This document shows, piece after piece, positions 29,208-38,679 of a DNA stretch of 64,000 nt (the stretch's first letter is position 1; each line of letters opens with the position of its first letter). Both the position numbers and the translations under genes were made by a program. The DNA is taken from assembly GCF_003008555.2 (NCBI RefSeq), contig NZ_CP027665.1:2790001-2854000 (forward strand), given 5' to 3'. A model generated the notes under the pieces. It was not told the DNA's origin and made no database searches. It saw nothing but the letters and a program-made list of their open reading frames with translations. Source of the DNA: Pukyongiella litopenaei (GTDB lineage Bacteria; Pseudomonadota; Alphaproteobacteria; Rhodobacterales; Rhodobacteraceae).

Positions 29208-29693
29208 ATGACGATCGACGGTGACAGGATGCCGGCAGGCGGCGACTGGCTTTTCGAAAGCATCGTCGCCTCGCGCAAGGACAACGACCGCAACCTTCTC
29301 TATGTCTGCGGGGCGTTTCTCGTTCTGTCCTTCGTTTCGGTCGCGTTCAATCTCGGCGCCGTCGATGCGATCAGCTTCGATCTGCTGGCCGTGCAGGGCA
29401 GCCTGACCGGGTCCTGGCCGATCCGGGCCATGCTCTGCGTTGCCTGCGCGGTATCCTATGCCGCCGTGCTCTATATCGTGCTCGACCAGCAGCGGCTGCA
29501 ACTCGGTCTCGACTACCTGGCGGTGCATGAACACCGCGATGCCACCGCGCTGGGCGGCTTTGCCCATTGGCTGAACCGGAACCACCCCCGGATCTCGCGC
29601 GCGCGGACGCTGGTCATCGGACTATTCGTGACGTTCTGCGCGGCGATCCTGCTGATCGATGTCGTCACGCTGCTCTACTCATTCTCGAACTAA
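29208..29693 (+). CDS. Three-helix membrane protein within the pdh operon
   Basis: 161 residues, starting 3 bases after the pdhB stop and ending 14 bases before pdhC. There are three hydrophobic helices, at about residues 31-50 ([20 protein letters not shown]), 70-90 and 136-158. I do not recognise the family. Its place between pdhB and pdhC, with tight spacing, says it is coexpressed with the complex; a membrane-linked role is a guess. ATG 29208 has a short AGGA at 29203-29206, too close to be an ordinary Shine-Dalgarno; ATG 29229 is an alternative start. Confidence 0.75.
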   Translation: MTIDGDRMPAGGDWLFESIVASRKDNDRNLLYVCGAFLVLSFVSVAFNLGAVDAISFDLLAVQGSLTGSWPIRAMLCVACAVSYAAVLYIVLDQQRLQLGLDYLAVHEHRDATALGGFAHWLNRNHPRISRARTLVIGLFVTFCAAILLIDVVTLLYSFSN

Positions 29694-29707
29694 GAGGACA
29701 TGCCCCC

Positions 29708-31042
29708 ATGGCCACCGAAATCCTGATGCCCGCGCTGAGCCCGACGATGGAGGAGGGCACGCTCGCCAAATGGCTGGTCAAGGAAGGAGACACCGTCAAC
29801 TCCGGTGATCTGCTGGCCGAGATCGAAACCGACAAGGCGACGATGGAATTCGAGGCCGTCGATGAAGGCGTCGTCGGCAGGATCCTCGTGGCCGAGGGCA
29901 CCGAGGGCGTGAAGGTCAATTCGCCCATCGCCATTCTGGTCGAAGAGGGCGAAGAGCCGGGCGATATCGCGGCCGCGCCCTCCGCTGCCGCGGCGCCGGA
30001 GGCCGCCCAGGCCGACACGGCTGCCGAGGCGGCCCCGGCAGGGGGCTCCGAGAAAGCCGCGCCGCCAGCACCGGCCCCTGCCAACGCTCCTGTCCAGACC
30101 GGCGGCGCCCGCGTCTTCGCCTCGCCGCTGGCCCGGCGCATCGCCGCCGAAAAGGGTCTGGACCTGGGCGCCGTCAAGGGCTCGGGCCCGCATGGCCGCA
30201 TCGTCAGGGCCGATGTCGAAGGGGCCATTGCGGCCCCTGTTGCGACCCCTGCTGACGCCCCGGCGGCGGCGATCTCCGAGGCCCCCGCGCCCGTGGCCGC
30301 TCTGGCGGCGGGGCCGTCCGCCGACATGGTCGCGCGCATATACGAAGATCGCAACTTCGACGAAGTCCCGCTCGACGGCATGCGCAAGACCATCGCCGCG
30401 CGGCTGACCGAGGCCAAGCAGTCGATCCCGCATTTCTACCTGCGCCGCGACATCCGCCTCGATGCGCTGCTGGCGTTCCGGTCCCAGCTGAACCGGCAGC
30501 TGGACGCGCGCGGGGTCAAGCTGTCGGTCAATGATTTCATCATCAAGGCCTGCGCCAACGCGCTGCAGGCGGTGCCCGACGCCAACGCGGTCTGGGCCGG
30601 CGACCGGATGCTCCGGCTGAAACCGTCGGATGTTGCGGTTGCCGTTGCCATCGAGGGCGGGCTGTTCACCCCGGTCCTGCGGGACGCCGACACCAAATCG
30701 CTGTCGGCGCTGTCGGCCGAGATGAAGGATCTCGCCACCCGCGCCCGCGACCGCAAACTGGCGCCGCATGAATACCAGGGCGGCAGCTTTGCCATCTCCA
30801 ACCTGGGCATGTTCGGGATCGACAATTTCGACGCGGTGATCAACCCGCCGCATGGGGCGATCCTGGCGGTCGGCGCTGGCGTGAAGAAACCCGTCGTTGG
30901 CGAAGATGGCGAACTGGCCGTGGCCACGGTGATGTCGGTGACGCTCTCGGTCGATCACCGGGTCATCGACGGGGCGCTGGGTGCAAAACTGCTGCAGGCG
31001 ATCGTGGACAACCTGGAAAATCCGGTGGTGATGCTGGCCTGA
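29708..31042 (+). CDS. pdhC: Dihydrolipoamide acetyltransferase E2 of pyruvate dehydrogenase
   Basis: 444 residues: a lipoyl domain (1-80, lipoyl K43), an Ala/Pro-rich linker, a peripheral subunit-binding domain (~130-170, [20 protein letters not shown] ... [13 protein letters not shown]), a second linker, and the acyltransferase core with the active-site motif [12 protein letters not shown] near the C-terminus. It transfers acetyl to CoA. No lpd gene follows it here; the only lpd in the window is in the second complex at 46.3 kb. The ATG follows GAGGACATGCCCCC. Confidence 0.97.
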   Translation: MATEILMPALSPTMEEGTLAKWLVKEGDTVNSGDLLAEIETDKATMEFEAVDEGVVGRILVAEGTEGVKVNSPIAILVEEGEEPGDIAAAPSAAAAPEAAQADTAAEAAPAGGSEKAAPPAPAPANAPVQTGGARVFASPLARRIAAEKGLDLGAVKGSGPHGRIVRADVEGAIAAPVATPADAPAAAISEAPAPVAALAAGPSADMVARIYEDRNFDEVPLDGMRKTIAARLTEAKQSIPHFYLRRDIRLDALLAFRSQLNRQLDARGVKLSVNDFIIKACANALQAVPDANAVWAGDRMLRLKPSDVAVAVAIEGGLFTPVLRDADTKSLSALSAEMKDLATRARDRKLAPHEYQGGSFAISNLGMFGIDNFDAVINPPHGAILAVGAGVKKPVVGEDGELAVATVMSVTLSVDHRVIDGALGAKLLQAIVDNLENPVVMLA

Positions 31043-31180
31043 ACGCCGGTTCCCGCCGCAGGGAAACCGCGGTCCCAAAGGGCCAGGGGTGATCTCGTTC
31101 CCGAGACCCGCCCGTGTTCGGCAGCCGGTGAAGGCAACGCCGACCTGCGGGATCGATTTGCTATCCCGCAAAGCGGATGG

Positions 31181-32065
31181 TCAGCCTTTGCGGCTGACGG
31201 TTTCCCATGCCCCGGTCGAAAAATCATGCGCGTGGGGATGAGCCAGGCGTAGACGGTCAAACATGTCTTGGTCGGGTTTCTTGCCCCAGCACGGGGTCCA
31301 GGTCGTCTCATCGAACCGCGAATTGGCAAAGAGAGCGTGGTAATCTTCGTTGAACAACCGGTTGATACGCGGCGACGTGTAAAGCTGGTGAATTGTCCTG
31401 GCGATTACGTTTCCCGGTTCACCCGCCTTGCTCAGAATATCCTGCATGTCGCCGGGGCGGTGCAAGAGATGTCCCCAGGGGCCTATGGGGCCTTCGGGCT
31501 TCTGGAAATTGATCTCGGGAGAGACGAACGCATGGTGGCCGATATGGCTGGCCCAAACCGGTCCAAACCGTGTGACCAGCGTCCCGCCCGGCTTCAGCGC
31601 CCGCCACGCCTTTTCCAGGAAGGTAACCATGTCCAGCACATGCTCGATCGTGGCAATCGTGACGACGATATCGAACTTCCCGAAATAGGGCTCGGGGAGC
31701 ATCGTCGCGTCTCCATCAACAACTGTGAACCCGTCTCTCTCGATACGGTCCGCGCCTTGAACATAGTCGAATATTTCTATGTCCTTGAGGTGGGAAAACC
31801 GTTTCTGTTGATAGGTGCCGGACAGGCTGCCGATCATGTCCACCGACAACCAGCTGCGGGCCCCCAGATCGCCCAGGGTGATGTCTGTCGGGATGTTCCA
31901 ACCGCCGAATTCCAGCACACGCGCGTCTTCGAAATCGACCTGTCGGGCCATATTGGCCAAAGTCTGCGTGGTGTAACCGGCGATACTGTGACTCTTGTTG
32001 TACTGTGTCGCTTTTGCCAGAAGGCGGTCGGCCCTGGAGGGTGTGCCAGTTTGGGTCAATGCCAT
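31181..32065 (-). CDS. Class I SAM-dependent methyltransferase
   Basis: A 294-residue protein with a methyltransferase core. Motif I is modified (VLEFGGWNIPTDITLGDLGA); motif II is VVDGDATMLPEPYFGKFDIVVTIATIEHVLD, and LEKAWRALKPGGTLVTRFGPVW is the post-motif strand. The C-terminal ~100 residues are extra. It lies 12 bases after the glycosyltransferase gene and is the last gene of the sulfotransferase-glycosyltransferase-methyltransferase set, so it probably modifies a surface glycan or lipid. The start is ATG 32065 with AGAAAGAAGG upstream. Base composition is less GC-rich than in the surroundings. Confidence 0.85.
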   Translation of the reverse strand: MALTQTGTPSRADRLLAKATQYNKSHSIAGYTTQTLANMARQVDFEDARVLEFGGWNIPTDITLGDLGARSWLSVDMIGSLSGTYQQKRFSHLKDIEIFDYVQGADRIERDGFTVVDGDATMLPEPYFGKFDIVVTIATIEHVLDMVTFLEKAWRALKPGGTLVTRFGPVWASHIGHHAFVSPEINFQKPEGPIGPWGHLLHRPGDMQDILSKAGEPGNVIARTIHQLYTSPRINRLFNEDYHALFANSRFDETTWTPCWGKKPDQDMFDRLRLAHPHAHDFSTGAWETVSRKG

Positions 32066-32077
32066 CTTACCTTCTTT

Positions 32078-33943
32078 CTAGTCCAGTATGCGTTCCAGGA
32101 TGCCATCGCAAAATCTGCTCATTTCAGACATCAGTTTATCATTATTAACCGTCCAGCTGTGTTCCGAGGCACTGCGTCGGCGATAGAGAAATCCGGTATC
32201 GTCGAGTACAGCGACCCGATTGTCGGCGACATGGTTTTCCAGGTTGGCGTAGTAATGTGAATCTGTGGCTGAAAAGTTGCCTTCGCGGTAGGGGTGGCGC
32301 CGGAAGAAATCCCGGCGGCCAGAGAGTGACGCACCTCCGATATGCGTTGCCATCAGTTCATTGGGCGCGACCATCGTGCAGTCTGATTTTGCGTGCCGCA
32401 TGTAAGAGGCGTCTTGCTCGGTGAAATAGAAGAAGCGGTTGGTTTTCCCAAAGAGATCGAGATCGTGGGACAGGGCGTGGTGCATCATGTCCGATACGTA
32501 ATGTGGGCCATAAATATCATCGTCGTCCATTTTCACGATGTATTCACCCTGCGCCATCGCGATGCCATGGTTCAGGCTCCCGGCCTCGACGCGTTCTGCC
32601 GGCACGACAGAGATACGCACGTCCTTGCGCGGCCCCACTATCTCGCGCACCTTGGCTTCGGTCAGGGAAGAACTGTTGACCACCATCACAAGCTCTTTGC
32701 TGGGATAGGTCTGGGCGTCAAAATGCGATAGAATATGTCCGATATACTCGGTGCGGAAGGTCGCGCACAGGACCGTGACCAGAGGTCGTTTGGCAAAACC
32801 ACCCTCCAATCCCAGGATGTTAAAAATCGCGTCCAGACGATGTGCAAAGGTGCCCGTTTCCATCGCATGCCGCCAGGCGTGCTGGCTTTGGACCAGTTGC
32901 TCGACGGGGTCGTCACCAAGAGCGTGCACGGCATCGACAATGGCTTGGTCTGACTTGTAGGCGTGACACATCGCCTTGGGCAGGTCCTTGGGCCGGTTGC
33001 CGCGTAACGCCGTGGCGGTGCCGCATGAGGCCGCCTCGAGCGTGTCCCACAGAATTTCGTGTTCAGTCGTCAGAGTCGTTGTCGAGGCAAGACGAATATT
33101 GGTCTTGCGCATCAGGGACCACAAGCTGGGGCGCGTGACACAGCCCAGCAAGGCGCTACCCAATTCGCCCAACGCCTCTTTCTGGTTGGCCCAGATGCGA
33201 TAGCGAGAGTCTACAATCGCCAAGCCTTTCGGGCCGAGCTTGTCCAGAAACGACAACTCCGAGCGATTGCGAACAAGATTGGCCCAACCGTCGAACACCG
33301 CCAGCGAAGCGGGTTCCGCAACATTGATGAGAGCCCTGTCTTCTTTTGAACGCCGCCCCGGCGCAGCCAGAGCGGATTGCACTGACGGCGCGCAAGCCGG
33401 CGGGAGATGCCCGCCATAGACGCGAGATCTATGTCGACCGTCACTGCAGACCGCCACGTCGCATGTCCTGGCCAGATCTGCCAGGCGATTTGCATAGATG
33501 ACATCGAACGTGTTCCAGAAGACAGTTGGCACCCCGGCGCTCTTGAACCCGCGCAGGATCGCCGCCACCGAGTTCTCGTCATCCGGGGCGCTGTTGCTCA
33601 GATCATCGAGAGACCAGCGCCCATCTGCGGACGTGGTGAAGGCGTCGACGATGACAAGGACCGGACGGAGTATGTCGCGGACGGCGCGCCAGTTTTGCCG
33701 GGTCAGTTGGATCGGTGAGCACAGCGGCCGTAGCCCATCAAGCAAGCGCCGGCTTCCTATTACGGCGACATCGAGCGACCGCCAGTTGGCTTGGCGCAAA
33801 GGCGTGGGTGTTATCGGGGCGTCCCATGCCAGAACGCCTCGGAGCGCGCGCGGTCCGTCAACTTGGGACCGTGCAAAGCCAGGTAGCAGATGTCCCCAGT
33901 CACGGGACAGATCAACATCACCAGGGGATGTGGTTTCGCCCAT
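32078..33943 (-). CDS. Glycosyltransferase: unknown N-terminal domain fused to GT2-type domain
   Basis: 621 residues. The C-terminal part (~375-621) is a GT-A fold family-2 glycosyltransferase: PLVTVLCATFRTEYIGHIL, LVMVVNSSSLTEAKVREIV, GSLNHGIAMAQGEYIVKMDD with the DxD-type acidic cluster, and a polar tail. The N-terminal ~370 residues contain a region like the glycosyltransferase 'spore maturation CgeB' fold (NTFDVIYANRLADLARTCDV, LRLASTT-type stretches), so two transferase domains are possible. ATG 33943 has GGGGA upstream; a TTG at 34033 extends it without support. Less GC-rich than neighbouring genes. Confidence 0.8.
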   Translation of the reverse strand: MGETTSPGDVDLSRDWGHLLPGFARSQVDGPRALRGVLAWDAPITPTPLRQANWRSLDVAVIGSRRLLDGLRPLCSPIQLTRQNWRAVRDILRPVLVIVDAFTTSADGRWSLDDLSNSAPDDENSVAAILRGFKSAGVPTVFWNTFDVIYANRLADLARTCDVAVCSDGRHRSRVYGGHLPPACAPSVQSALAAPGRRSKEDRALINVAEPASLAVFDGWANLVRNRSELSFLDKLGPKGLAIVDSRYRIWANQKEALGELGSALLGCVTRPSLWSLMRKTNIRLASTTTLTTEHEILWDTLEAASCGTATALRGNRPKDLPKAMCHAYKSDQAIVDAVHALGDDPVEQLVQSQHAWRHAMETGTFAHRLDAIFNILGLEGGFAKRPLVTVLCATFRTEYIGHILSHFDAQTYPSKELVMVVNSSSLTEAKVREIVGPRKDVRISVVPAERVEAGSLNHGIAMAQGEYIVKMDDDDIYGPHYVSDMMHHALSHDLDLFGKTNRFFYFTEQDASYMRHAKSDCTMVAPNELMATHIGGASLSGRRDFFRRHPYREGNFSATDSHYYANLENHVADNRVAVLDDTGFLYRRRSASEHSWTVNNDKLMSEMSRFCDGILERILD

Positions 33944-34222
33944 ATTTTCCCCGTTTCTTGTGCTGCCGCAGGTGTCTGCCACAGAGTAAACTTTAACCCA
34001 TGCAGGACTATGGGAAAATCCATATCTCCGCAATTTGTTTTGACCTGATGTGCCAGGAAACGCGGATCAGGTCAGTTCGTCGAACGCCTTGCGATATCGC
34101 CCCCGGGCATCGCCCCGAGTCCGGGCCTGATGGCCCTCCAGCGCGTCCGGGGGATCGGACGAAGCGATGCGAGGCGCGAACTATCTTGTTGCGCGCCCTG
34201 GCGGCGGGATCACCTCTGGTCT

Positions 34223-35536
34223 CTAAAGCAATCCACGGCTTTGTTTCGAACGCTGGGCGCGCAGCAGGTTTCTGAGCCTGGATGGCAAGCGTATGAGGCC
34301 GCTTATGGGGCGATCACGGATCTCGCGCAAATGCCGACCGGCCTGATATGTCGTTGATCCATAAAGCCCGATGATCTCGTCCTTGTAACGATCCCGCTCT
34401 TTCTGAAGGGCGGAAATTTTGGCTTTCTGACGATCCTGCTCCTGCTTCAAGGCTTCGACTTTCTTGCGCGCTTCCGCCCGAATACTGGGTTCATTCCTTG
34501 CAAGGGATTTTGCAAACACTCTCAGCCGGGAAATCTCTTCAGCGGCGTCCTGCATGTGTCCCTGGGCTGTTTCAAGCTCGCGCAGTTGAGTTGCTGCCAT
34601 TTCGCGTGCTGTTTCGAGCTCGCGCTGCTGAGTTGCGATCGTTTGGCGTGCCGCCTCCAACTCTGCGGATTGTGCCCTTTCCTGTCTGGCCGGACCAGCA
34701 TTCACAGCGGCTTGATGGAAACGATAGATCTCGTTCATCAGACCTGACCATTGCGCCATGTCTGATTGGATTTCCTGAGCGGTTCGCATCAGTGCATCAC
34801 GATCAAAGTCCGCCCCTTGGCAATCTGCGAGGGCGGCCCACAAGCGATCCACCCTCGGGTTGGTGATCTTGTAGGAATTTGTCCCACTACGGTTCAGCTT
34901 GGGCTCGATGAAACCAGTAACCTCGTCCAGGGATTCGGGGCCGGAGACCCCCGCGTGATCCAACATCGCCGTCAGCGTGGCTTTGTCACCCGTCAGCAAG
35001 GTCTCGTAGTTGACAATGAACAGGTCGGCGCCGGTGTCGAGAATGGGCCGGATAATCTTGGTCAACCAGAACACTTCGGCCGTCGCGCTGTCAAAATCAT
35101 ACTGCCGGATCAGTGAGGTGATTACGGCCGATGGCTCTCGTACGCACAGGAACGTGGACGGGACAACCTTGAGTTCGTTGAAAATTCGGGTCCAAAGCGG
35201 CATCGTGAAGGCGGAATGGGGGTCTTTGAAACCCCAGGGCGCGCCGCGCGCGCTCTCGATACCTTCCCGCACCACATCACGGAGCTTCGGTAGGGAGTTT
35301 GCGACCGCCGGAGTTTTGAGCCAGTCCTTGGGCGGCGGCATCGTCAATGGCCCCAGTTGCGATAACATCTCCCGTTGAAGCAGCTGGATGCGCCGATCTT
35401 CATAGCTGCCGCGTGGGTTTTGCGCACTTGCCTCTACCATGTCCTCTGACATGACGACGCCGGCCCGGTACAACAGCCCTGCCGTCAATGACGTACCCGA
35501 CCGGCCAGTGCCCGTTATGACAACGCATTTCTTCAT
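34223..35536 (-). CDS. Sulfotransferase-like P-loop protein with C-terminal coiled coil
   Basis: 437 residues. The N-terminus MKKCVVITGTGRSGTSLTAG holds the PAPS-binding P-loop GTGRSGTS (9-16) of bacterial sulfotransferases. STFLCVREPSAVITSLIRQYD matches the 3'-phosphate-binding Arg/Ser region. From ~285 to ~385 the sequence is a long coiled coil with repeats such as ELETAREMAATQLRELETAQ, ending in a basic tail. It probably sulfates a surface polysaccharide, with the following glycosyltransferase and methyltransferase in the same set. Gaps of 279 and 12 bases separate the three genes. Base composition suggests acquired DNA. Confidence 0.83.
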   Translation of the reverse strand: MKKCVVITGTGRSGTSLTAGLLYRAGVVMSEDMVEASAQNPRGSYEDRRIQLLQREMLSQLGPLTMPPPKDWLKTPAVANSLPKLRDVVREGIESARGAPWGFKDPHSAFTMPLWTRIFNELKVVPSTFLCVREPSAVITSLIRQYDFDSATAEVFWLTKIIRPILDTGADLFIVNYETLLTGDKATLTAMLDHAGVSGPESLDEVTGFIEPKLNRSGTNSYKITNPRVDRLWAALADCQGADFDRDALMRTAQEIQSDMAQWSGLMNEIYRFHQAAVNAGPARQERAQSAELEAARQTIATQQRELETAREMAATQLRELETAQGHMQDAAEEISRLRVFAKSLARNEPSIRAEARKKVEALKQEQDRQKAKISALQKERDRYKDEIIGLYGSTTYQAGRHLREIRDRPISGLIRLPSRLRNLLRAQRSKQSRGLL

Positions 35537-35614
35537 GCTGCACCCTTCATGGACAAGTGATCCTGAATGTTCAACTCGTTTTCCGCCTGCTTGAACTGTC
35601 GCATTGGCCTCTTG

Positions 35615-35711
35615 TCAGGCGGCAGCCTTCAGGGTCTGGGGCGGTGTAACACGGGCCTTGCCCGGCGTCAGCAGCTCTTGCGATGAGTGCGGGTACTTTT
35701 CATCGAAGGGG
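35615..35711 (-). pseudogene. C-terminal tail of a lost minus-strand gene
   Basis: Directly next to the transposase relic, the minus strand has an open frame ending at the stop codon 35615-35617, reading TPFDEKYPHSSQELLTPGKA then RVTPPQTLKAAA. It looks like a protein tail and has no start; the frame runs into sequence antisense to the transposase relic. It may be the 3' end of a gene cut by the insertion, or part of another insertion element. Family unknown. Confidence 0.3.
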
Positions 35712-36014
35712 GTGATCAGGTTCAAGGGCAGCCAGTATCCGAAACATGTCATCCTCCACGCGGCGTCTGGCTATGTCCGCTATGCCGTCTCCTGCTGCAA
35801 TCTCGGAGAGATCCTTGCCGAGCAATCGGTGCAAATCGACCACGCTGCCCTGAGCCGCCGTGTGGCAAAATACGCCCCGTTCATCGCGGCCGAGGCGCAG
35901 AAGCGGAGGTCGGCAACCGGCAGTTCGTGGCGTAGGGTCGGTGGATCTGCCGTTCCGAGCGGACGACAAGGCGGGGGACAGCTGCAGTCGGTCTGGGCAG
36001 AGAACGGCTTGTGA
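35712..36014 (+). pseudogene. IS6-family transposase relic
   Basis: From GTG 35712 the frame reads VIRFKGSQYPKHVILHAASG, then YVRYAVSCCNLGEILAEQSV and DHAALSRRVAKYAPFIAAEA. This is the N-terminal zinc-binding/helix-turn-helix part of IS6/IS26-type transposases (F-K-G-x-x-Y-P, Y-V-R-Y-x-x-S-Y-R-D-L, D-H-x-x-x-x-R-W-V). After SSWRR the frame is lost; the next frame (~35940 on) resumes with LPFRADDKAGD, matching the family's L-Y-R-A-V-D-K-x-G. The DDE core and the C-terminus are gone. It marks the edge between the glycan island and the purine genes. Confidence 0.85.
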
Positions 36015-36052
36015 CGCTCTCACCCGATGCTGCCAACCCCGACCGAACGCGT

Positions 36053-37285
36053 TTATTGATCGCGGACTTCGCGCACCCAGGCGACGATGGTCTGCCGCGC
36101 TTCCTCATCCATCTGGATCGCGTTCGGGGGCGGCATGGCGTGGCTCAATCCGGCTTGCAGATAGATTTGGTCGGCATGTCGGGCAACGTCTCCGGGGGTC
36201 TCGAGATAAACGCCTTTGGGCGCCCACTGCATATTGCCCCAGGCGGGCTCGCGCGCGTGACACATCGAGCAGTTGCCCGTGACGGTGTCATAGGCATCCT
36301 CAAATCCCGCCGCCGAGGCGTATTTCTGCTCGTAGGCGGTCAACTCACGGGCTTCGGCTTCTTCCCAGGTGTCGCCTGTCTTCACCGTCGACAGCCAGGC
36401 GATCAGGACCATGAGCAGAACCGTGACCGCCCAGGTCCAGTGCGGACCGGTTCCGGTCTTGTGCATGGTGTTGAAGTAGTGGCGAATGGTGACGCCCGTC
36501 AGGAAGATCAGGCTGGCAATGATCCAGCTGTATTCGGTCCCGAAGGCCAGCGGATAGTGGTTGGACAGCATCAGGAACACGACCGGCAGCGTCAGGTAGT
36601 TGTTGTGGGTCGAACGGACCTTGGCAATCTTGCCGTATTTGGCGTCGGGCGTGCGTCCCGCCTTCAGGTCTTCGACGACGATCCGCTGGTTCGGCATGAT
36701 CTGGAAGAACACGTTCGCGGTCATGATCGTTGCCGTGAAGGCGCCGAGATGCAGCAGCGCGGCGCGGCCGGTGAAGATCTGGTTGTAGCCCCAGGACATG
36801 ATCACGAGGATGACGAACAAAAGCAGCATCAGAACCGTCGGGGTGTCGGCCAGTCGGGACTTGCACATCGCGTCATAGAGCAGCCAGCCGATGGTCAGGG
36901 AGCCGCCCGAAATCAGGATGCCCTGCCACAGGGAAAGCTCGGCCCTGGTCGGGTCCAGCAGGAACAGTTCTCCGCCCACCCAATAGACGATCATCAGCAG
37001 CGCGGCACCGGAGAGCCAGGTCGAGTAGCTTTGCCATTTGTGCCAGGTCAGGTGCTCGGGCATCCGGGCCGGGGCAACCAGGTATTTGACCGTGTGGTAG
37101 AACCCGCCGCCATGCACTTCCCATTCCTCGCCATAGGCGCCTTCGGGCAGGGCTTCATTCGGTTTCAGCATCAGGTCGAGCGCGATGAAGTAGAACGATG
37201 CACCGATCCACGCCATCGCGGTGATCACATGCAGCCAGCGGACGGAAAACGCGATCCAGTCCCAAACGATTGCCAAGTCATACAT
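36053..37285 (-). CDS. puuD: Urate hydroxylase PuuD (membrane urate oxidase with cytochrome c domain)
   Basis: 410 residues. An N-terminal membrane domain with about eight helices (MYDLAIVWDWIAFSVRWLHV ... AWIGASFYFIALDLML) is followed by a C-terminal cytochrome c domain with the haem motif CSMCH (C339, C342, H343) and a likely axial Met at 384 (HAMPPPN). This type oxidises urate to 5-hydroxyisourate and passes electrons to the respiratory chain, not to O2 as in uricase. ATG 37285 has GGGAGG upstream. Divergent from the LysR gene; first step of the purine-ring pathway in the window. Confidence 0.95.
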   Translation of the reverse strand: MYDLAIVWDWIAFSVRWLHVITAMAWIGASFYFIALDLMLKPNEALPEGAYGEEWEVHGGGFYHTVKYLVAPARMPEHLTWHKWQSYSTWLSGAALLMIVYWVGGELFLLDPTRAELSLWQGILISGGSLTIGWLLYDAMCKSRLADTPTVLMLLLFVILVIMSWGYNQIFTGRAALLHLGAFTATIMTANVFFQIMPNQRIVVEDLKAGRTPDAKYGKIAKVRSTHNNYLTLPVVFLMLSNHYPLAFGTEYSWIIASLIFLTGVTIRHYFNTMHKTGTGPHWTWAVTVLLMVLIAWLSTVKTGDTWEEAEARELTAYEQKYASAAGFEDAYDTVTGNCSMCHAREPAWGNMQWAPKGVYLETPGDVARHADQIYLQAGLSHAMPPPNAIQMDEEARQTIVAWVREVRDQ

Positions 37286-37385
37286 GGCCTGCCTCCCAAG
37301 ATTCGAATTCCAGTGCACTCTAGGCGAGACGGCTTTGTTCTGGTATTGCTGTGAAAGATCAAGCAGCATCAAAAAAATCGGAATA

Positions 37386-38306
37386 ATGTCCTATTTCGAC
37401 AATATCCGCACCTTTGTCCGTGTCTATGAACTGGGCAGCATGTCGGCCGCGGGCCGTGATCTGCGGGTTTCTCCGGCCGTGACATCGTCGCGGATTTCGC
37501 AACTGGAAGAGCATCTTGGCGTCAGGCTGTTCCAGAGAACGACGCGCAGCCTGACACCGACCGAACAGGGAAAGTCCTTCTACCGGGGGGCGACCGACAT
37601 TCTGGAGGCGGTCGAGAGTGCGGAAGCGCAGATCGTGAATATCACCGAGAACCTGAAGGGCTCGCTATATGTCGCGGCGCCGCTGGGCGTTGGACGCCGC
37701 CTGATCGCGCCGCAGGTTCCGGATTTTCTGAAGGAATATCCCGAGGTCAATGTGCGGTTGCGACTGACGGACCGGAAGGTTGACCTGACCACCGAAGGCC
37801 TGGATCTCGCCTTTTTCCTGGGGCAGCCCGAAGACAGCAATCTTCGTATCCGCAAGATTGCCGATGTCGAACGCATCCTGTGCGCGTCGCCGGATTATGT
37901 CGAACGCCGTGGGATGCCGGAAAGTGGCAGTGACCTTGTCTCGGACGGGCATGAATGCCTGTCGCTGCGGTTCCCGGGCGCCACCGAATTCCAGTGGTTG
38001 CTGACCACCCCGGCCGGCCCAAAGCGCTTTCGCGTCTCCGGGCGTTACGAATCCGATGACGGGGATGTCCTGACAGACTGGGCGCTCGCCGGGCATGGTG
38101 TGGCGATGAAGCCCGTCTATGAAATCGCCGACCATCTGAGGGCGGGCACGTTGGTGCCGGTCGCCGGGAAAACGCCGCCGGAACCCATCCAGATGGCCTG
38201 CCTGTTCACGCATCGCAGGAGACAGGACCCCAAGACGCGATTGTTCATGGAATTCATGATCGATCGGGTCGCCGCGATTATCAAGGCGACCGATCAGCGG
38301 AGCTGA
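37386..38306 (+). CDS. LysR-family regulator of purine catabolism (inferred)
   Basis: A 306-residue LTTR. The N-terminal winged helix-turn-helix reads FVRVYELGSMSAAGRDLRVS and PAVTSSRISQLEEHLGVRLF then RTTRSLTPTEQG; the C-terminal effector domain includes GSLYVAAPLGVGRRLIAPQV and DWALAGHGVAMKPVYEIADH. It sits between divergent puuD (99 bases away) and convergent uraH (4 bases between the stops), so it very probably controls the urate/allantoin genes with a pathway intermediate as coinducer (inference). An ATAC-N7-GTAT box lies in the uraH-puuE space. Confidence 0.92.
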   Translation: MSYFDNIRTFVRVYELGSMSAAGRDLRVSPAVTSSRISQLEEHLGVRLFQRTTRSLTPTEQGKSFYRGATDILEAVESAEAQIVNITENLKGSLYVAAPLGVGRRLIAPQVPDFLKEYPEVNVRLRLTDRKVDLTTEGLDLAFFLGQPEDSNLRIRKIADVERILCASPDYVERRGMPESGSDLVSDGHECLSLRFPGATEFQWLLTTPAGPKRFRVSGRYESDDGDVLTDWALAGHGVAMKPVYEIADHLRAGTLVPVAGKTPPEPIQMACLFTHRRRQDPKTRLFMEFMIDRVAAIIKATDQRS

Positions 38307-38310
38307 GGCC

Positions 38311-38664
38311 TCAGCTGCCCCGGTATGTCGAATACCCGAACGGCGAGAGCAGCAGGGGCACATGGTAATGCAGCGGCTCGGACATGCCGAAGCGGATCGG
38401 GATGATGTCAAGAAAACGGGGATCTTCGGGCGGGGTGCCGGTTGCATCGAGATATGCGCCGGCGTGGAACACGAGTTCATATTCGCCGGTTGCAAACTCC
38501 GCCTCGGGCAGGATCTGTTCGTCCGTCCGGCCGTCATCATTCGTCGCAAGCGTCTTGAGGAGCGTCCGGTCAGACCCTTCGATGCGGAACAATTCGATCC
38601 TGAGCCCCTCGGCGGGGCATCCCCGTGCGGTGTCGAGGACATGGGTCGTGAGATATCCGGTCAT
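38311..38664 (-). CDS. uraH: 5-hydroxyisourate hydrolase
   Basis: 117 residues of the transthyretin-related family. It has [16 protein letters not shown] at the N-terminus, an internal region ending [18 protein letters not shown] that matches the C-terminal tetrapeptide signature Y-R-G-S, and active-site His residues in THVLD and YHVPL. It hydrolyses 5-hydroxyisourate to OHCU, which the UraD domain of the next divergent gene then decarboxylates. It has its own promoter region, shared with puuE. Confidence 0.96.
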   Translation of the reverse strand: MTGYLTTHVLDTARGCPAEGLRIELFRIEGSDRTLLKTLATNDDGRTDEQILPEAEFATGEYELVFHAGAYLDATGTPPEDPRFLDIIPIRFGMSEPLHYHVPLLLSPFGYSTYRGS

Positions 38665-38679
38665 TTTGAGCGCCTCCTG

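Noticed and set aside
26754-29585. 943-codon open frame on the minus strand
   Set aside because: It is antisense to pdhA and pdhB, whose proteins match well-known families over their full length. Long antisense frames are common in GC-rich DNA with strong third-position GC.
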